Shown one piece after another: positions 54,213 through 64,000 of a DNA stretch of 64,000 bases. A program made the translations under genes and the position numbers. The stretch is from NCBI GenBank assembly GCA_030765055.1, contig CM060952.1, forward strand, positions 80,199,164-80,263,163, read 5' to 3'. Position 1 is the first letter of the stretch; each line of letters begins with the position of its first letter. Origin of the DNA: Mantis religiosa. Taxonomy: Eukaryota > Arthropoda > Insecta > Mantodea > Mantidae. A model generated the notes under the pieces. That model made no database searches, was not told the DNA's origin, and was given only the letters and a program-made list of their open reading frames with translations.

Positions 54213-54580
54213 GTATGTATAAGATGTTTAGTAGTCAGGTCCCCACTGGGGTGATTCTTAATACATATATTAATTCTTCACACACAAACACACACACAGA
54301 TATATATATATATATAGGTATCGCCAAACAATTTAGTAGCTGGAGTTTTCGAATAGCAAATTAAGGAGCGAGTCAACTACTCTTCTGTGATGCTTCCAAC
54401 GCACCTCACACCCTGGCTCTTTGTTCCACTACAGGAGTAGATAGGTAAACTCAATGAGTGCTGAAAGTTTATCCCCTGAGACTCTACACATTAGGCTCTA
54501 TCACAATCAATTAAGTATCACTGCAGACTTCTAAAGGTTCTATACCTGACTTTTCAACATCAGTTTCACGAGTAATATAC

Positions 54581-54709
54581 ATTCTTATGAAACGTTTCTC
54601 TTCACTTCTAAATGCAAGCTTCTTAAAAGAAGTAAGTAATATACAGACATTCTTATGAAACGATTCTCTTCACTTCTAAATGCAAGCTTCTTAAAAGAAG
54701 TAAGTACTA
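54581..54709. repeat. Tandem duplication, 68-base unit
   Basis: ATTCTTATGAAACG..AAAGAAGTAAGTA occurs at 54581 and 54649, with one or two differences. It lies close to the left end of the transposon. Confidence 0.9.
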
Positions 54710-54949
54710 AAGCAAGCAGCAAATTTAATGGTGGCTGAAAGTTGGCCACTGTCAGTGAAACGTGAGGTTGCCATATGTCAAAGTGCGATAAGAACAGTAA
54801 CAAGAGGAAATGAAGACACGTTATAGGGTATGACTGTAAGGTAAAAATAAATGTGGTATGTATACTATTTAATAAGTAATCTGAAAATAATACTTTACAA
54901 TGGTAACAAAATTGTGTACAGACTAAGCAGAAAATTTCTTTTCCTAAAG

Positions 54950-55980
54950 CTGTTGTATCTTCATCATCATCGTATTCATCTTCATCCTCACTTCGGACCA
55001 CATCTGAATCATCGCTATCTTTCTCAAATTTGATGATAATTGACTGCAGTATTTCCTCGCGGACTACTTATTTCTCCTAGTCCTCTTACTGCAGTTTTAC
55101 CACGTGTTGGATTCTGGAAATCCAGTCTTATTTCGTGCCTGACTCAATCTTGGCATTCACTAATGTTTCTACGGGCGCTGATGACCATGAAGTTGAGCGC
55201 CCTTAAACACAACTAATCAATCAACCAATTTAAATGTTTTGTTCTGCAGCTTCTCCCTTAATTTTAGCCCATGTCGTCTAAATCGAGTTATACATCCAAT
55301 GACAATGGAGTAAATCATTTGGTGGACCGTTTCAGCAGCTATTTGTCCATTTATATGGAACAACGAGCTGAAATATTGAGCTTTCGTTTTGGCAGGATCG
55401 TAATCGAAATTTTACTCCCTCAACCAATCTTTATCTTGATGCTTTAGAGACCATAGATGGGGAAATTTATTTAAACTGACTGAATGGTACTTCACTTTAT
55501 CCATTGCTACTACAGATCCTTTCTCAAGATAAGTCTGAAATCTGCTTGTGAACCACTCTTAAAATCTAGAGGCGTTCATTTTGCAATGGTAATCCAAATA
55601 TCTCAAATGCGGCTTAGAACGAAAAGCCCATTTGCTATCAGGAATAAACCCTACTTGTGCTGAGCTCATGTGGCATAAAATCAGTCTTCGCCCTTATTGG
55701 AACTTTAAGACTCCTTTTCCCGAAGAACATTGCCATATATACTTCTTCATATGATTTTGATTCACAAATGCTTCGTCCAATTAAAAAATTGGATGTCCAT
55801 CCCATACTTCACAAATTATGAATTGTTCTTAACATTTTAACACTTGCTGCCACATCCCTTTCCACTAGAAATTTGCAGTATAATGATCAGAAAAATCGTT
55901 GGTATTCCTTTACTTGAAACCTAAAGATGTCATTATCGTGTACCTAGAGCTCTCAGAGCCCTTGTAATAAATTTTCTCCC
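54950..55980 (-). pseudogene. DDE transposase relic (IS630/Tc1-mariner superfamily)
   Basis: Minus-strand fragments in order: 'LDEAFVNQNHMKKYIWQ' (D in DE.FVNQN), 'MNASRF..WFTSRFQTYL', 'VVAMDKVKYHSVS' (family V.MDNA.YH), 'WLRE..FDYDPAKTKAQY', then a C-terminal acidic tail ('SEDEDEYDDDED') near 54960-55000. This is the layout of a transposase lineage common in insects. Many stops and frame changes; the central D is kept, and the NPIE motif is lost. Confidence 0.65.
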
Positions 55981-56569
55981 TCACAGGTAAGTTTCTTTGC
56001 GGTAGGAAATTGCCCTTCATAGAATAATTAAACTTTTCATTGCAAAACGTCCTTATTAAGGTATGGAAAAAGGATTGTAGATAGGGATGGTGTTCTCGAA
56101 ACCCCGCGTTGCGGCGAGTAATACGTGGGGATGCTGCTCTCGAATATGCGACAAAAGGAGCTATTGCTGCGTCCTGTATTTGCGGATGGTGGCGGTGTTC
56201 CAGGTTCCACAGTCGTTTTAATCTGATCTTTTGCTCAGATCCGGCGTCTCAGGATAAGTAATTCCTTAAGATGTTATCCGCGGCTGCTCCTACAGTCGTT
56301 GAATGTAAAAAACTCTTTGAATTCTGGCGTTGTCTCGAGGGAGGGAATTAAGTTTTCATCTATTGAGGAAATAATTCCATTTTTCTTTTTAAACTGATAT
56401 AATTTAAATATTCTAATTTTGAGTAACAAATTTATATAATACGTTCTAACGTAGACATACAATAAACTTGATAAATATAATTGAACTGAATTTACACAGA
56501 TATTGTCAATATAGTTTATAACCTCTAGATTTTTTTTACACGGCGTTCCTACACAGAATTATAGTCGGT

Positions 56570-56735
56570 TTGCTACGACATTACACAGTCAAAATATGTG
56601 TTCCCTTCGACGTTGCACAATCACAAAAGAATGTCTGTTGCCTTCGATGTTACAGAGTCAAAAGGCATATGTTCCCTTCGACGTTACAAGATCAAAAACG
56701 TCTGTTTCCTTCGACGTTACACGTCTCAGAAGAAG
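56570..56735. repeat. Imperfect tandem repeat, about 42-45 base unit
   Basis: The motif GTTCCCTTCGACGTTACA...TCAAAA recurs about four times, with length and base differences. It lies inside the 54321-57652 transposon. Confidence 0.8.
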
Positions 56736-57654
56736 CTTCCTTTCCTAGCCGTTTGTCCAAGGCTATTGATTTTTATCCCTTTTGTTGCCATGACCACCAA
56801 AAAGGTTTATTTCGCTGGCTCACGTCAACGCATTACGTAATATCAGTTTGTAAGCACCAATACTAAGACATTACATCATATAATATACATATTGCATCAT
56901 ATCATGACCCACTGAATTTCACACACTCATTTCTTATGCATATTAACTTCTCCATATCAGTCCTTAAACCACCATTAAACAACCAATCGATAACAAGAAA
57001 ACAGAAGTCGGAACTGTAGCTATACTTTCAATTCCTTATTGTAGTCATGCGGCTCTGTTATCTTCATTCAGTCACAAGCTGACACAATAAACAAAACAGC
57101 AAGAAAATGATTTCGACAGATGATGCAATAAATATCAGTAAGGAAAGGATTTGTACAGATGATGAAAACACCTTAACATAGCCCCTGTTAAAGGACCAAT
57201 TCAAAGCGCATTTATATCTTTGATTCCAGTTAAGGTAGGAAATTGATTTTTGAACTGGACGCTTCAAAATAAACTGCTCTTCATGATCAGGTTATTCTCT
57301 TTCCTGTTGTGAAAATAAATTATGTGAGCACAAATGATGTTCAATCATCAGCTTTCCAGCGTGACTTCACAACTTGTTTAACTATATAACATCGCAAAGC
57401 AGCAAGCATCTGATTGGATGTTGTGTTGACCAGCTCCACCCGCCAATCGCTATTAAATGTTGCGTCTGCTATAGTTTCACGATTTGCTATAACTGAGTAT
57501 CCTCACTGACCGAGCAGGTTGAACTAATAATTTGCTTGTGATGCTTAACGAGGGTAAAATGCGTGAGGTCCAAGAAAATGTTTACAGCACTTACTGGTAT
57601 ATGCTCTTCTATTAGTTCCAAAACAAGTTTGACATACCAAATTGTTTGGCGATA

Positions 57655-59018
57655 ACTATAACACCAAATTTACAGAAGCATCATTTCAATCAGATTTTTA
57701 GCAAAATGTTGCTTATTGTCTGTAGTAGTTTAACCAATACAGATATTTAAGCACCGTTTCGGAACACTCTTTGAATCTCATTTGCAATCATTTATACTTA
57801 TGAATGATTGTCGTAACTAAAATTAAAAAACTAAGTTATTGACAGAGAAGCAAATATAGTTCACAAATCATAATAAAATAGCCTCTAAAACTTATATTTG
57901 ATCAGTATCTGTTTTATATACATAAAGGTTAATAAAATGTTGGCATTATAGGATATTATAAATTGTGATGGTGCGCACATGTTTGTTTTAAACTTTAACA
58001 TAAAATATTTATCTTTCTGTGTATATCAATATGCCTGATGTGATTGACGTTTCTTTTCACTTTCATCAGGCGTGTCAAGGTCACACCCACTCTATCTCCT
58101 ACGCAAGTGCATTGACGGGTCACATGACTGATTTAGATCTATTTTCTTGCATTGGACCAAGATGAAATTTTCAGCCTTCTTACAATTTGTTTTAATGCTT
58201 AGAGTGATTTTTCTGATGGAGAAACTCTACACTATTCTTAACCAACACTTTTTGACTGTAACACCAAATCCTCAATTTGGAACGGCAGTATATTAAGTAT
58301 AATTATTTACGAAATCAGATCTTTTGATAATAGTTTGTTTTTAGAATCTACAAAATTACAATTTTGGCGTATTTTTCATTTGATCAAGCTTTGTTTCCAA
58401 ATAATAGAAGAAGAAACCGTGCATTGTTTCTTAAAATTAATACTATCAATATTCTCAATATCAAAATCCGTCGACCATCGTTATATATTTTTTATCTCAA
58501 GTGAACTTTACTAAAAATGTGTAAAGAAATGTAGTGTATGGAAGTATGATCTGTGTAGTTCATTTGTATTTTTAAAATTATTTAGTGTTTGAAGTATACG
58601 ATATTCACCACGCCTTGTGCAGTGCGACACATTACTGAAATCTTTCCAACTCTGTGACAACCGGTTTGGTCTTATACTTTCTACATTGTAAATTACACAT
58701 CTTTTTCAGACCGTCTGTTTTCCAGTAAAAGGTAACAATTTTTTTTGACAGTACTGTAGAGCTCCAAAAATTGTACACGATGCCCTTCAAGTATCATCTA
58801 ATCTCATGCAAAGTTATGCAGATGTAAAATACACATAAATCCAGGCGATGTTCATCGTTAGAAGCTAGGACGTTCCACCAAGATAGTAGAAACGCACAGG
58901 AGGTGCACAGTGCCCTTGAACCACCTGCTCAGAATGAAAAGTACTGTAGTATAGACCTTTATAATAAATTTACAAATAAGTAGATTTATAAATTTTCTGT
59001 ATTGCTCTAATGTTTCAG
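57655..59018. other. Last intron, unassigned
   Basis: About 1.4 kb of AT-rich sequence. No motif, RNA or repeat can be supported. It ends in TTCTGTATTGCTCTAATGTTTCAG, a good acceptor. Confidence 0.45.
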
Positions 59019-59118
59019 ATCTCAAGGCTACCGCCGTTAAAACTTACGGTAGAAGCAAGACGTCTACATTGTTCTGCAGTATTAGTAAACTTTGTATCAA
59101 TTTTACAGTGTCAATAAA
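59019..59118 (+). CDS. Host gene, tentative last exon and polyadenylation signal
   Basis: After a strong acceptor (..GCTCTAATGTTTCAG) the phase-2 frame from exon i continues for seven residues (..'SQGYRR') to TAA at 59038-59040, and AATAAA follows at 59113-59118. The coding part is 59019-59040. It fits phase and makes the sum of exons exactly 595 codons. Weak points: seven codons are little evidence, and AATAAA lies at the edge of an antisense transposase relic. Confidence 0.42.
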
Positions 59119-59560
59119 GCAGGATAACATACAGAAACGTTTATATTAGACTTTCGTACGTTATTACTTATTCTACCGTATAGCTTAAGAGAAATGCACT
59201 TTTCCAAAGCGATCCGAGTGGAACAGCCTAACCTATAGGCCAAAAGGTGAACTAAATAGAAAATCTCGTAGTTTAGCTTCATTTCATCAGTATGTGCCAC
59301 ACCGTTTGATGTCTCAAACCAACCTCTACATATAACTCTACGAATAACCTCCATGTATAATGACGTTCCACCTGACCAAGCCAAAAGGGATTGTCAACAT
59401 ACCAATAGTGCATATTTTTGCGGTTTACCTGGCCATGATATGCAAATGTTACTTTAACACAAAACAAAATACACGATGAATCTGGAATACATTTATCCAT
59501 CTGTATGGTAATGCATTTTCGCCGCATTATCAATGTTTACTGCTTGAAGCACTTTTGCAA
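59100..59560 (-). pseudogene. Insect DDE transposase relic, central part
   Basis: The minus-strand frame includes 'AYHGQVNRKNMHYWYVDNPF' and 'LGQVERHY', matching the central segment of an insect mariner-like transposase (F...G.VNR.N.HYW...NPHW...VE). A frame change follows and the remainder is hard to trace. No DDE set is complete. Confidence 0.55.
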
Positions 59561-60180
59561 TGTTTTACGGCTCGTTTCTCTCAAAGAAGCTATGAGCCTT
59601 GCGACAAATGTCACTTTTATAAACTATCTCAGCATAGTTTGATCCTGCTGTAAACATCTGGGTGGGAAGGGAGACAGAGACAGAGATATTGGGACAGAAA
59701 ACGGTTAAGCTGTTGATTGGTTTAGCAAAGTTAATGGGCGTTTTCTTTTATTTGCATGCGTACGATAAATCTCTCCTTTAAGTACCGTACTGTAAATAGT
59801 TTTGTGATAACTATTCTGCGCGAGCTAATTTCGGAGAGAAAAAATGCATGCATTTGTTTCTATTCTTATAAACGTAATAGCCCCACATTTTATCTCTCTG
59901 CTTCATATATCACATAGTTATGATATGTATATACTATGTGTATATACTATATAAAGGTTAGACAAAAGACAGGTGAAATTATACAAACTATTAACTAATT
60001 ATGTTAAATTAAGCTGTCTTTTATTTATCAATCACTAAAGGACACTGCTAGTATATAGTATTTTGCATTCTTATACCAGGCAGCTCTCTCGCAACGAAGT
60101 CTGTGTCGAGTTGAACGCTGATTAAGGTGTTATTGTTTATAGTGTGGAGTTGCTTCTGATATTTAATACTGTATTTCTTG
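59561..60180. other. Between transposase relic and Maverick genes
   Basis: AT-rich sequence with TA-rich palindromic text near 59920-59950. The outer end of the Maverick should lie here, but I cannot see its inverted repeat. Confidence 0.4.
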
Positions 60181-60388
60181 TACATCTCGCGTGCCTTACA
60201 CGCCCAAGCCTAACATCGAGACTAGCGTTAAGACCTTCCGCATGCTGGTGAACAAGCAAGTGCTTGCCGATGGCTTCGACTCTCACCTTTACGGTTACAA
60301 GAGGGTACGGGATAAATGAGGCACATAGCGCGCCTGTGGGTTCAAACCAACGTCCTCCTGAGACACGATCCCAAGTCTGCCTGGGGAC

Positions 60389-61001
60389 TTGAGAAAGTTT
60401 AATTTTCCAAGCACTATGCTGGTGGCGGGGCCGTCCCGATGCGGAAGATCGACCTTCGTGAAAAACCTCATACGTCACGCCGACCGCATGTTCGACAGGC
60501 GCCCGAAGAAGGTGTTGTGGTGCCTCCCGCCTGAATATTCGCCGAGGCACGAAGACTTGCCTCTAAAGTGCAAGGCGCACCCGGTTATTCCACAACTGGA
60601 GGATGTCGGAGAGAACTTTCTGGTCATTTTGGACGACATCATGGAGGAGGTAGGGGGAAAGAACGTGTCTATTTTTTTACCAGAGACTCTCATCACAAGC
60701 GCTTCGGAATCGTATACAACCTGCAAAACGTGGTTCCACATGGGCAGAAATACAGGAACATATCTCTGAATGCAAACTACATCGTGGCCCTAAAAATAAC
60801 AGAGACAATATGCAGATAGAAAGACTGTGCCAACAGATCGAGACCAGTAGCTCTAGGTTTCTGTTGGAGGTCTTCCAGAAGGCTACCGAGCACCCGCAAG
60901 TATATCTGGTGCTGGACTGCAAGCAATACTCGCCCGACCTATACAGGTATCGAACCGGCGTCCTTCCGGACGAAACCCTCTCTTATTTCGTACCCAACTG
61001 A
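60389..61001 (+). pseudogene. Maverick packaging ATPase (FtsK/HerA type), two frame changes
   Basis: The first frame (60389-60769) has the P-loop region 'MLVAGPSRCGRSTFVKN', where the usual GK[ST] Lys is Arg, and the Walker B-like 'NFLVILDDIMEE'. The frame changes near 60700 and again near 60790; the last part (60810-61001) has 'FLLEVFQKATEHPQVYLVLD', typical of the C-terminal region of these ATPases. The enzyme would pump the genome into the capsid. It is not functional here. Confidence 0.75.
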
Positions 61002-61901
61002 GGCCACTGAACGAAAACAACAAAATTAATTGCCCCTTAGTCTGGCTTAACCGTTATATAGGGTGTTGCAGGATTAACCGTGCATTTACAGTCTGTTTTT
61101 GGTATGTAAAATAAGGAGCATTTTCCTACGCCAGCGTCATTCCCGTGCAAACATGGTTAAAGGCCGTTGAGCATCGCCAAATTGAGCAGTCTGCTCATAA
61201 CAAGGCAGCACGGGCATTTGTCGGCCTTAGCCAGGTCGAAGGTGCCTCAGCACAAAAAATTGTTAAAAAATTCTGATGGTGTTCTGATAAAGGCCATTTG
61301 CGAATGCATGCTCAACGTCATCAGGTCACGTGCAACTTCCGCAAATGTGCCTGAGTCGCTTAAAGAAACAAGGCGTCTTGGAGGAAACTGATAGACAAGT
61401 GGGTTCCCTTAAAGAAAAAGAAGAAAATATTGATACAGAAAGGTTTTCTTCCGGCGTTTCTGGTTCCCGTTCTTGCTTCGCTGGGTAGCGCGCTCGTGCC
61501 AAAATTTGCAGGATGAAATACGGTCGACAGATCGTGGTGGCCCTGCAGCCGAAAACCGTGGAAAAGCTTCACGTCATAGACAAAAGCATTTCTAGATTGG
61601 CTAAGGAGATAGAGAACGTGCAAAACATTCCGCGGACGAAAAGTGGCGTCTGGTAAAATATAAATTGGGAAAGTGTTTGGATCTGGTGACACAAGTGAGA
61701 CGGCCCTTCCTTAGCAGCAACAAAGACGACGACGATGATGCCTACCGAGACTTGGAACCGATGGCACGGATGAAGAAGGAGGTAGCGCCTAGGATGATAA
61801 AACGAAACCTTCTGTCTCCTCGCAAAAGAAAGAAGCCAAGGTCACCCTCCAGCACGTAACGATTGCACCCTCGCCGTTGGGAGCTTCTGTAAGAGCTTGA
61901 G
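61002..61901 (+). pseudogene. Maverick small basic/hydrophobic protein region
   Basis: Broken frames between the ATPase and integrase. 61167-61391 is a Cys/basic segment (with stops). Around 61440-61510 the text suggests a short hydrophobic stretch. 61514-61858 has 'IVVALQPKTVEKLHVIDKSI', then an acidic run and a Lys/Arg-rich end ('SPRKRKKPRSPSST'). Related elements have an unnamed virion or regulatory protein here; no function can be assigned. Confidence 0.45.
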
Positions 61902-62954
61902 ATGAAGGAATGGACGGTGTTACGGCGACTTTATGTCAAACCGGAGCATTACACCGGCTTGGGAACGGTAAAGTCCCTCCGAAAGGCCACCGGAGAGTGA
62001 AGGGCCAACATAGAGTCCTTCCTTCGAACCCAGGACAGTTACACTCTGCACAAGCCTGTAAGAAAACGGTTGCCCACCAGATATTATCACGTGACCAATA
62101 TGGACGATCTGTGGGAAGCCGATCTGAACGTCATGAGCACCCTCAGAGAATACAACAAACCGTATTCTTACATCCTAACCGTCATATTCTCCAAATATGC
62201 ATGAGCCGTTCCTCTGAAAACAAAACTTGGCACCGAAGTGGTGCAGGCTTTTCGTTCCATATTTTCCCAAAGGGTTCCTAGGGTCCTAAAATTGGACAAG
62301 GGAACCGAGTTCACCAACCGAACGTTTCGTGACTTTCTGATGAAACACAACGTGCAACATTACACCACCAAAAATAACGTGAAAGCCAGCGTCGTGGAAC
62401 GTTTTAAGAGAACCCTGAAGACCAAGATGTGGAGGAATTTCATTCTCAAAAACACCTAAAGGTAAGCAGAGGTTCTTCCGGCCCTCCTCGAGTCGTACAA
62501 TAGTTCGCATCACAGTTCCATAAAGATGGCGCCCAAGGAGGTCAAGCAGGTCATGCAGGTGTACCGCAATCTGTACGGAAACAGCTGTCTGCCGTGGGCA
62601 AACAGAACTAAATATTCGGTCGGCGACCACGTGCGCATGCCCAAGGAGAAAGTGAAATTCGACAAGTGGTACGAGCAGAATTGGACGGACGAAATATTCG
62701 GAATATTCGAGACATCCGAGGTGGTGGGCGGCCGACCCGTGGTATATACGTTGAGGGATCTGGCCGGAGAACCCACAGACGGCATATTTTACACCGAAGA
62801 ACTTGAAAAGGTTGCGCTTCCCGAAACCTTCAAAATCGAGCGCATTTTGCAAACCAAGGGCAGAGGGCGTAACAAAATGCTGTTAGTGAAGTGGAAGTGG
62901 TATCTGGCCAAATTCAACTCGTGGGTCCGGGCTTCGAAAGTCGATTTGGTATGA
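61902..62954 (+). pseudogene. Maverick retroviral-type integrase, four in-frame stops
   Basis: One continuous frame of about 350 codons from ATG 61902, broken only by TGA 61998-62000, TGA 62202-62204, TAA 62457-62459 and TAA 62463-62465. N-terminal zinc-binding-like region, then the DDE core: Asp in 'LWEADLNVMS', Asp in 'LKLDKGTEFTNRTF', Glu in 'SVVERFKRTLKTKM'. C-terminal region: 'YSVGDHVRMPKEKVKF', then a chromodomain-like segment ('RNKMLLVKWKWY'). It inserts the element at target DNA. Its stop TGA overlaps the next gene's ATG (ATGA, 62951-62954). Confidence 0.82.
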
Positions 62955-64000
62955 CCAAGACAAAGCAGTTCTCTCTCACACTGGTGAGCAATGCTTCCAT
63001 GGAACGCATTACAGATAACACCACGGCAATATTCTCAAACATCTTGTCCGAGAGGGTCGTTCTGCAGGGGGAATGGAACGTCGCTCTGCAGAAGGTGAGG
63101 TATCCGGTAAAATTTTAGAACGTCGCTCCAACCGAAGCATGCGTCGTTGGCACGAAATACACCATGACGCACCTCCCCAAGCAGACAAAGTTCAGCTTGG
63201 AAATGGCGCAAGGCATCGTGCACCAACCCAAAGACCTGGTCCAACTCATCAACTAGGTCATTCTCGAACATTTGTCGGTAGATTTCTTCATCTTCGACGA
63301 GAACACTAATAAGGTCAGCGTCAATGCAGCGGTTGCGCATCCCGAGCAATTGCCCGACGCCCCCTTCGAAGCGTATGTGGAGAATGGGGTGTGCATGGCT
63401 GTACCCTACGTCGTCGGTGAATACGAATCCTTGAAAGACGCGCCCACGCAGAGACCAAAGCAAACGAGACCAAGCAAACGAAACCCAAGCCCACCCAGGC
63501 GAAACCCCCGGCGCAAAATACCGGAAAACCCAACCCTTCCGACCAACGGCCTCCCACCGCTCTCCCCTCAGCGCCGGACAAGAGCGACTCCAGTCCGGTA
63601 AACCTTCCTCAGCCGAAGGCACAGGCCCAGCCCCACAGCGCGGACAAACCACTGCATGTCATCCACAGTTTGATGCTAACCCCGGCGAAAATGCTAGGCT
63701 TCGACCCCTATACCAACGTCATCCTGCAGGCAGGACTAAAACATCCTGTAGATCCATATATGGAGTTTCCTTACTAAATGTTCATCTACTGCCATCTAGT
63801 GACTCCACAAGTGGTGGGAGATACCTTGGCACAGGTAATAGAGAGCGTAGCCGTAGAATACGAGAGAAGCAATAACACGTACAAGACCGACGAAAAGATG
63901 TTCTTCCCACAAAATTGGGTCCCACTCATTCAACAGAACTTCAAGACGGTCAACTTAGATTTAAGGAACGGTTATGGTGATCTCTTGCCATTTGCCGACG
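62951..64000 (+). pseudogene. Maverick penton-like (minor) capsid protein, broken, cut by window end
   Basis: ATG 62951. The first part ('QFSLTLVSNASM', then 'LQGEWNVALQKVRYP') has the pattern of Polinton penton proteins (F...L.SN.S......N....F...L...I.L.G.W.VAL....YP). Stops: TAG 63116-63118 and TAG 63254-63256. A frame change lies in the Pro/Lys-rich linker (63440-63600), and TAA at 63775-63777 interrupts it again. The last part ('FIYCHLVTPQVVGDT', then 'LDLRNGYGDLLPF') matches the family's C-terminal signature. The gene continues beyond 64000. Confidence 0.75.

Larger units (their letters stand above)
54321..57652 (-). mobile_element. Tc1/mariner-type DNA transposon with TIRs (decayed)
   Basis: Terminal inverted repeats TCGCCAAACAATTTAGTA (54321-54338) and its complement with one mismatch (57635-57652) bound 3.3 kb, flanked by TA on both sides (54319-54320, 57653-54). 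A transposase relic lies at 54950-55980 on the minus strand. Internal repeats at 54581-54709 and 56570-56735 belong to it. It lies in the last intron of the host gene. Confidence 0.72.
60200..64000 (+). mobile_element. Polinton/Maverick (adintovirus-related) element, partial and decayed
   Basis: Plus-strand genes in order: packaging ATPase, a small basic protein region, an integrase and a penton-like capsid protein, the last cut by the window end. Polintons are large self-synthesising DNA transposons related to adintoviruses; they carry PolB, integrase, ATPase, protease and capsid genes. All genes here have stops or frame changes, so the copy is inactive. PolB and major capsid genes are not in the window. 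Confidence 0.82.

Noticed and set aside
54841..55033. His/Leu-rich plus-strand frame
   Set aside because: It is the complement of the acidic tail of a minus-strand transposase relic (GAT/GAA repeats read backwards).
55249..55326. Alternative last host exon after TTTTGTTCTGCAG
   Set aside because: Phase can be kept to a stop at 55307, but the sequence is the antisense of the DDE transposase relic.
1..64000. CRISPR array, bacterial operon, rRNA genes or a defence island
   Set aside because: No regularly spaced repeats, no ribosome-binding sites or tightly packed ORFs, and no rRNA sequence; the window is eukaryotic.

Overview
This is animal nuclear DNA, most likely from an insect. There are no bacterial-style operons. 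Exons are short with GT/AG borders, introns run to 14 kb, and the window is packed with insect-type mobile elements: Jockey-like LINEs, Gypsy and BEL/Pao LTR elements, mariner-type transposases, tRNA-derived SINEs and a Polinton/Maverick. The species cannot be read from the sequence. All names are by protein motif recognition; no search was run.

One host gene is visible. It runs on the + strand from 8426 to about 59040 as ten exons: 8426-8587, 9759-10866, 11056-11125, 17467-17549, 31250-31352, 39266-39339, 39711-39780, 41171-41217, 54167-54212 and a tentative last exon at 59019. Reading phase is kept across every junction, and the exons sum to exactly 595 codons including the stop. The protein is proline-rich, low in complexity, carries four copies of a basic-Pro-Ser-Phe/Tyr-acidic repeat, and ends in a run of tiny exons that look partly duplicated. 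I do not recognise the family. The 5' end may lie upstream of the window.

Everything else is mainly repeats. 1-8.4 kb: a (TTC)n microsatellite, a BEL/Pao gag relic, transposase relics, a possible Mutator-like relic and a decayed LINE. Intron 11.1-17.5 kb: a mariner relic and Gypsy copy A (minus strand). Intron 17.5-31.2 kb: a solo Gypsy LTR split by LINE-A, a mariner-like relic, Gypsy copy B split by a SINE, and a tandem duplication next to a Myb/SANT-like fragment. Intron 31.4-39.3 kb: a tRNA-like SINE, Gypsy copy C with both LTRs and a target duplication, and a 0.7 kb inverted-repeat hairpin ending 61 bases before an exon. Intron 41.2-54.2 kb: an internally deleted LINE (LINE-C) with a 17-bp target duplication, and a full-length LINE (LINE-B) with both ORFs open and a 13-bp target duplication. 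Both used almost the same target site. An ORF1-only retroposon, a LINE-A-type RT fragment and a second SINE follow. Last intron: a 3.3 kb Tc1/mariner-type element with terminal inverted repeats. 60.2 kb to the end: part of a decayed Polinton/Maverick (packaging ATPase, integrase, penton-like capsid protein) that continues past the window.

The best leads are the potentially active LINE-B, the repeated use of one target by two related LINEs with short-tandem-repeat tails, the intronic hairpin beside an exon, the duplicated micro-exons of the host gene, and the shared YLDY-type change at the RT active site of all three Gypsy copies.
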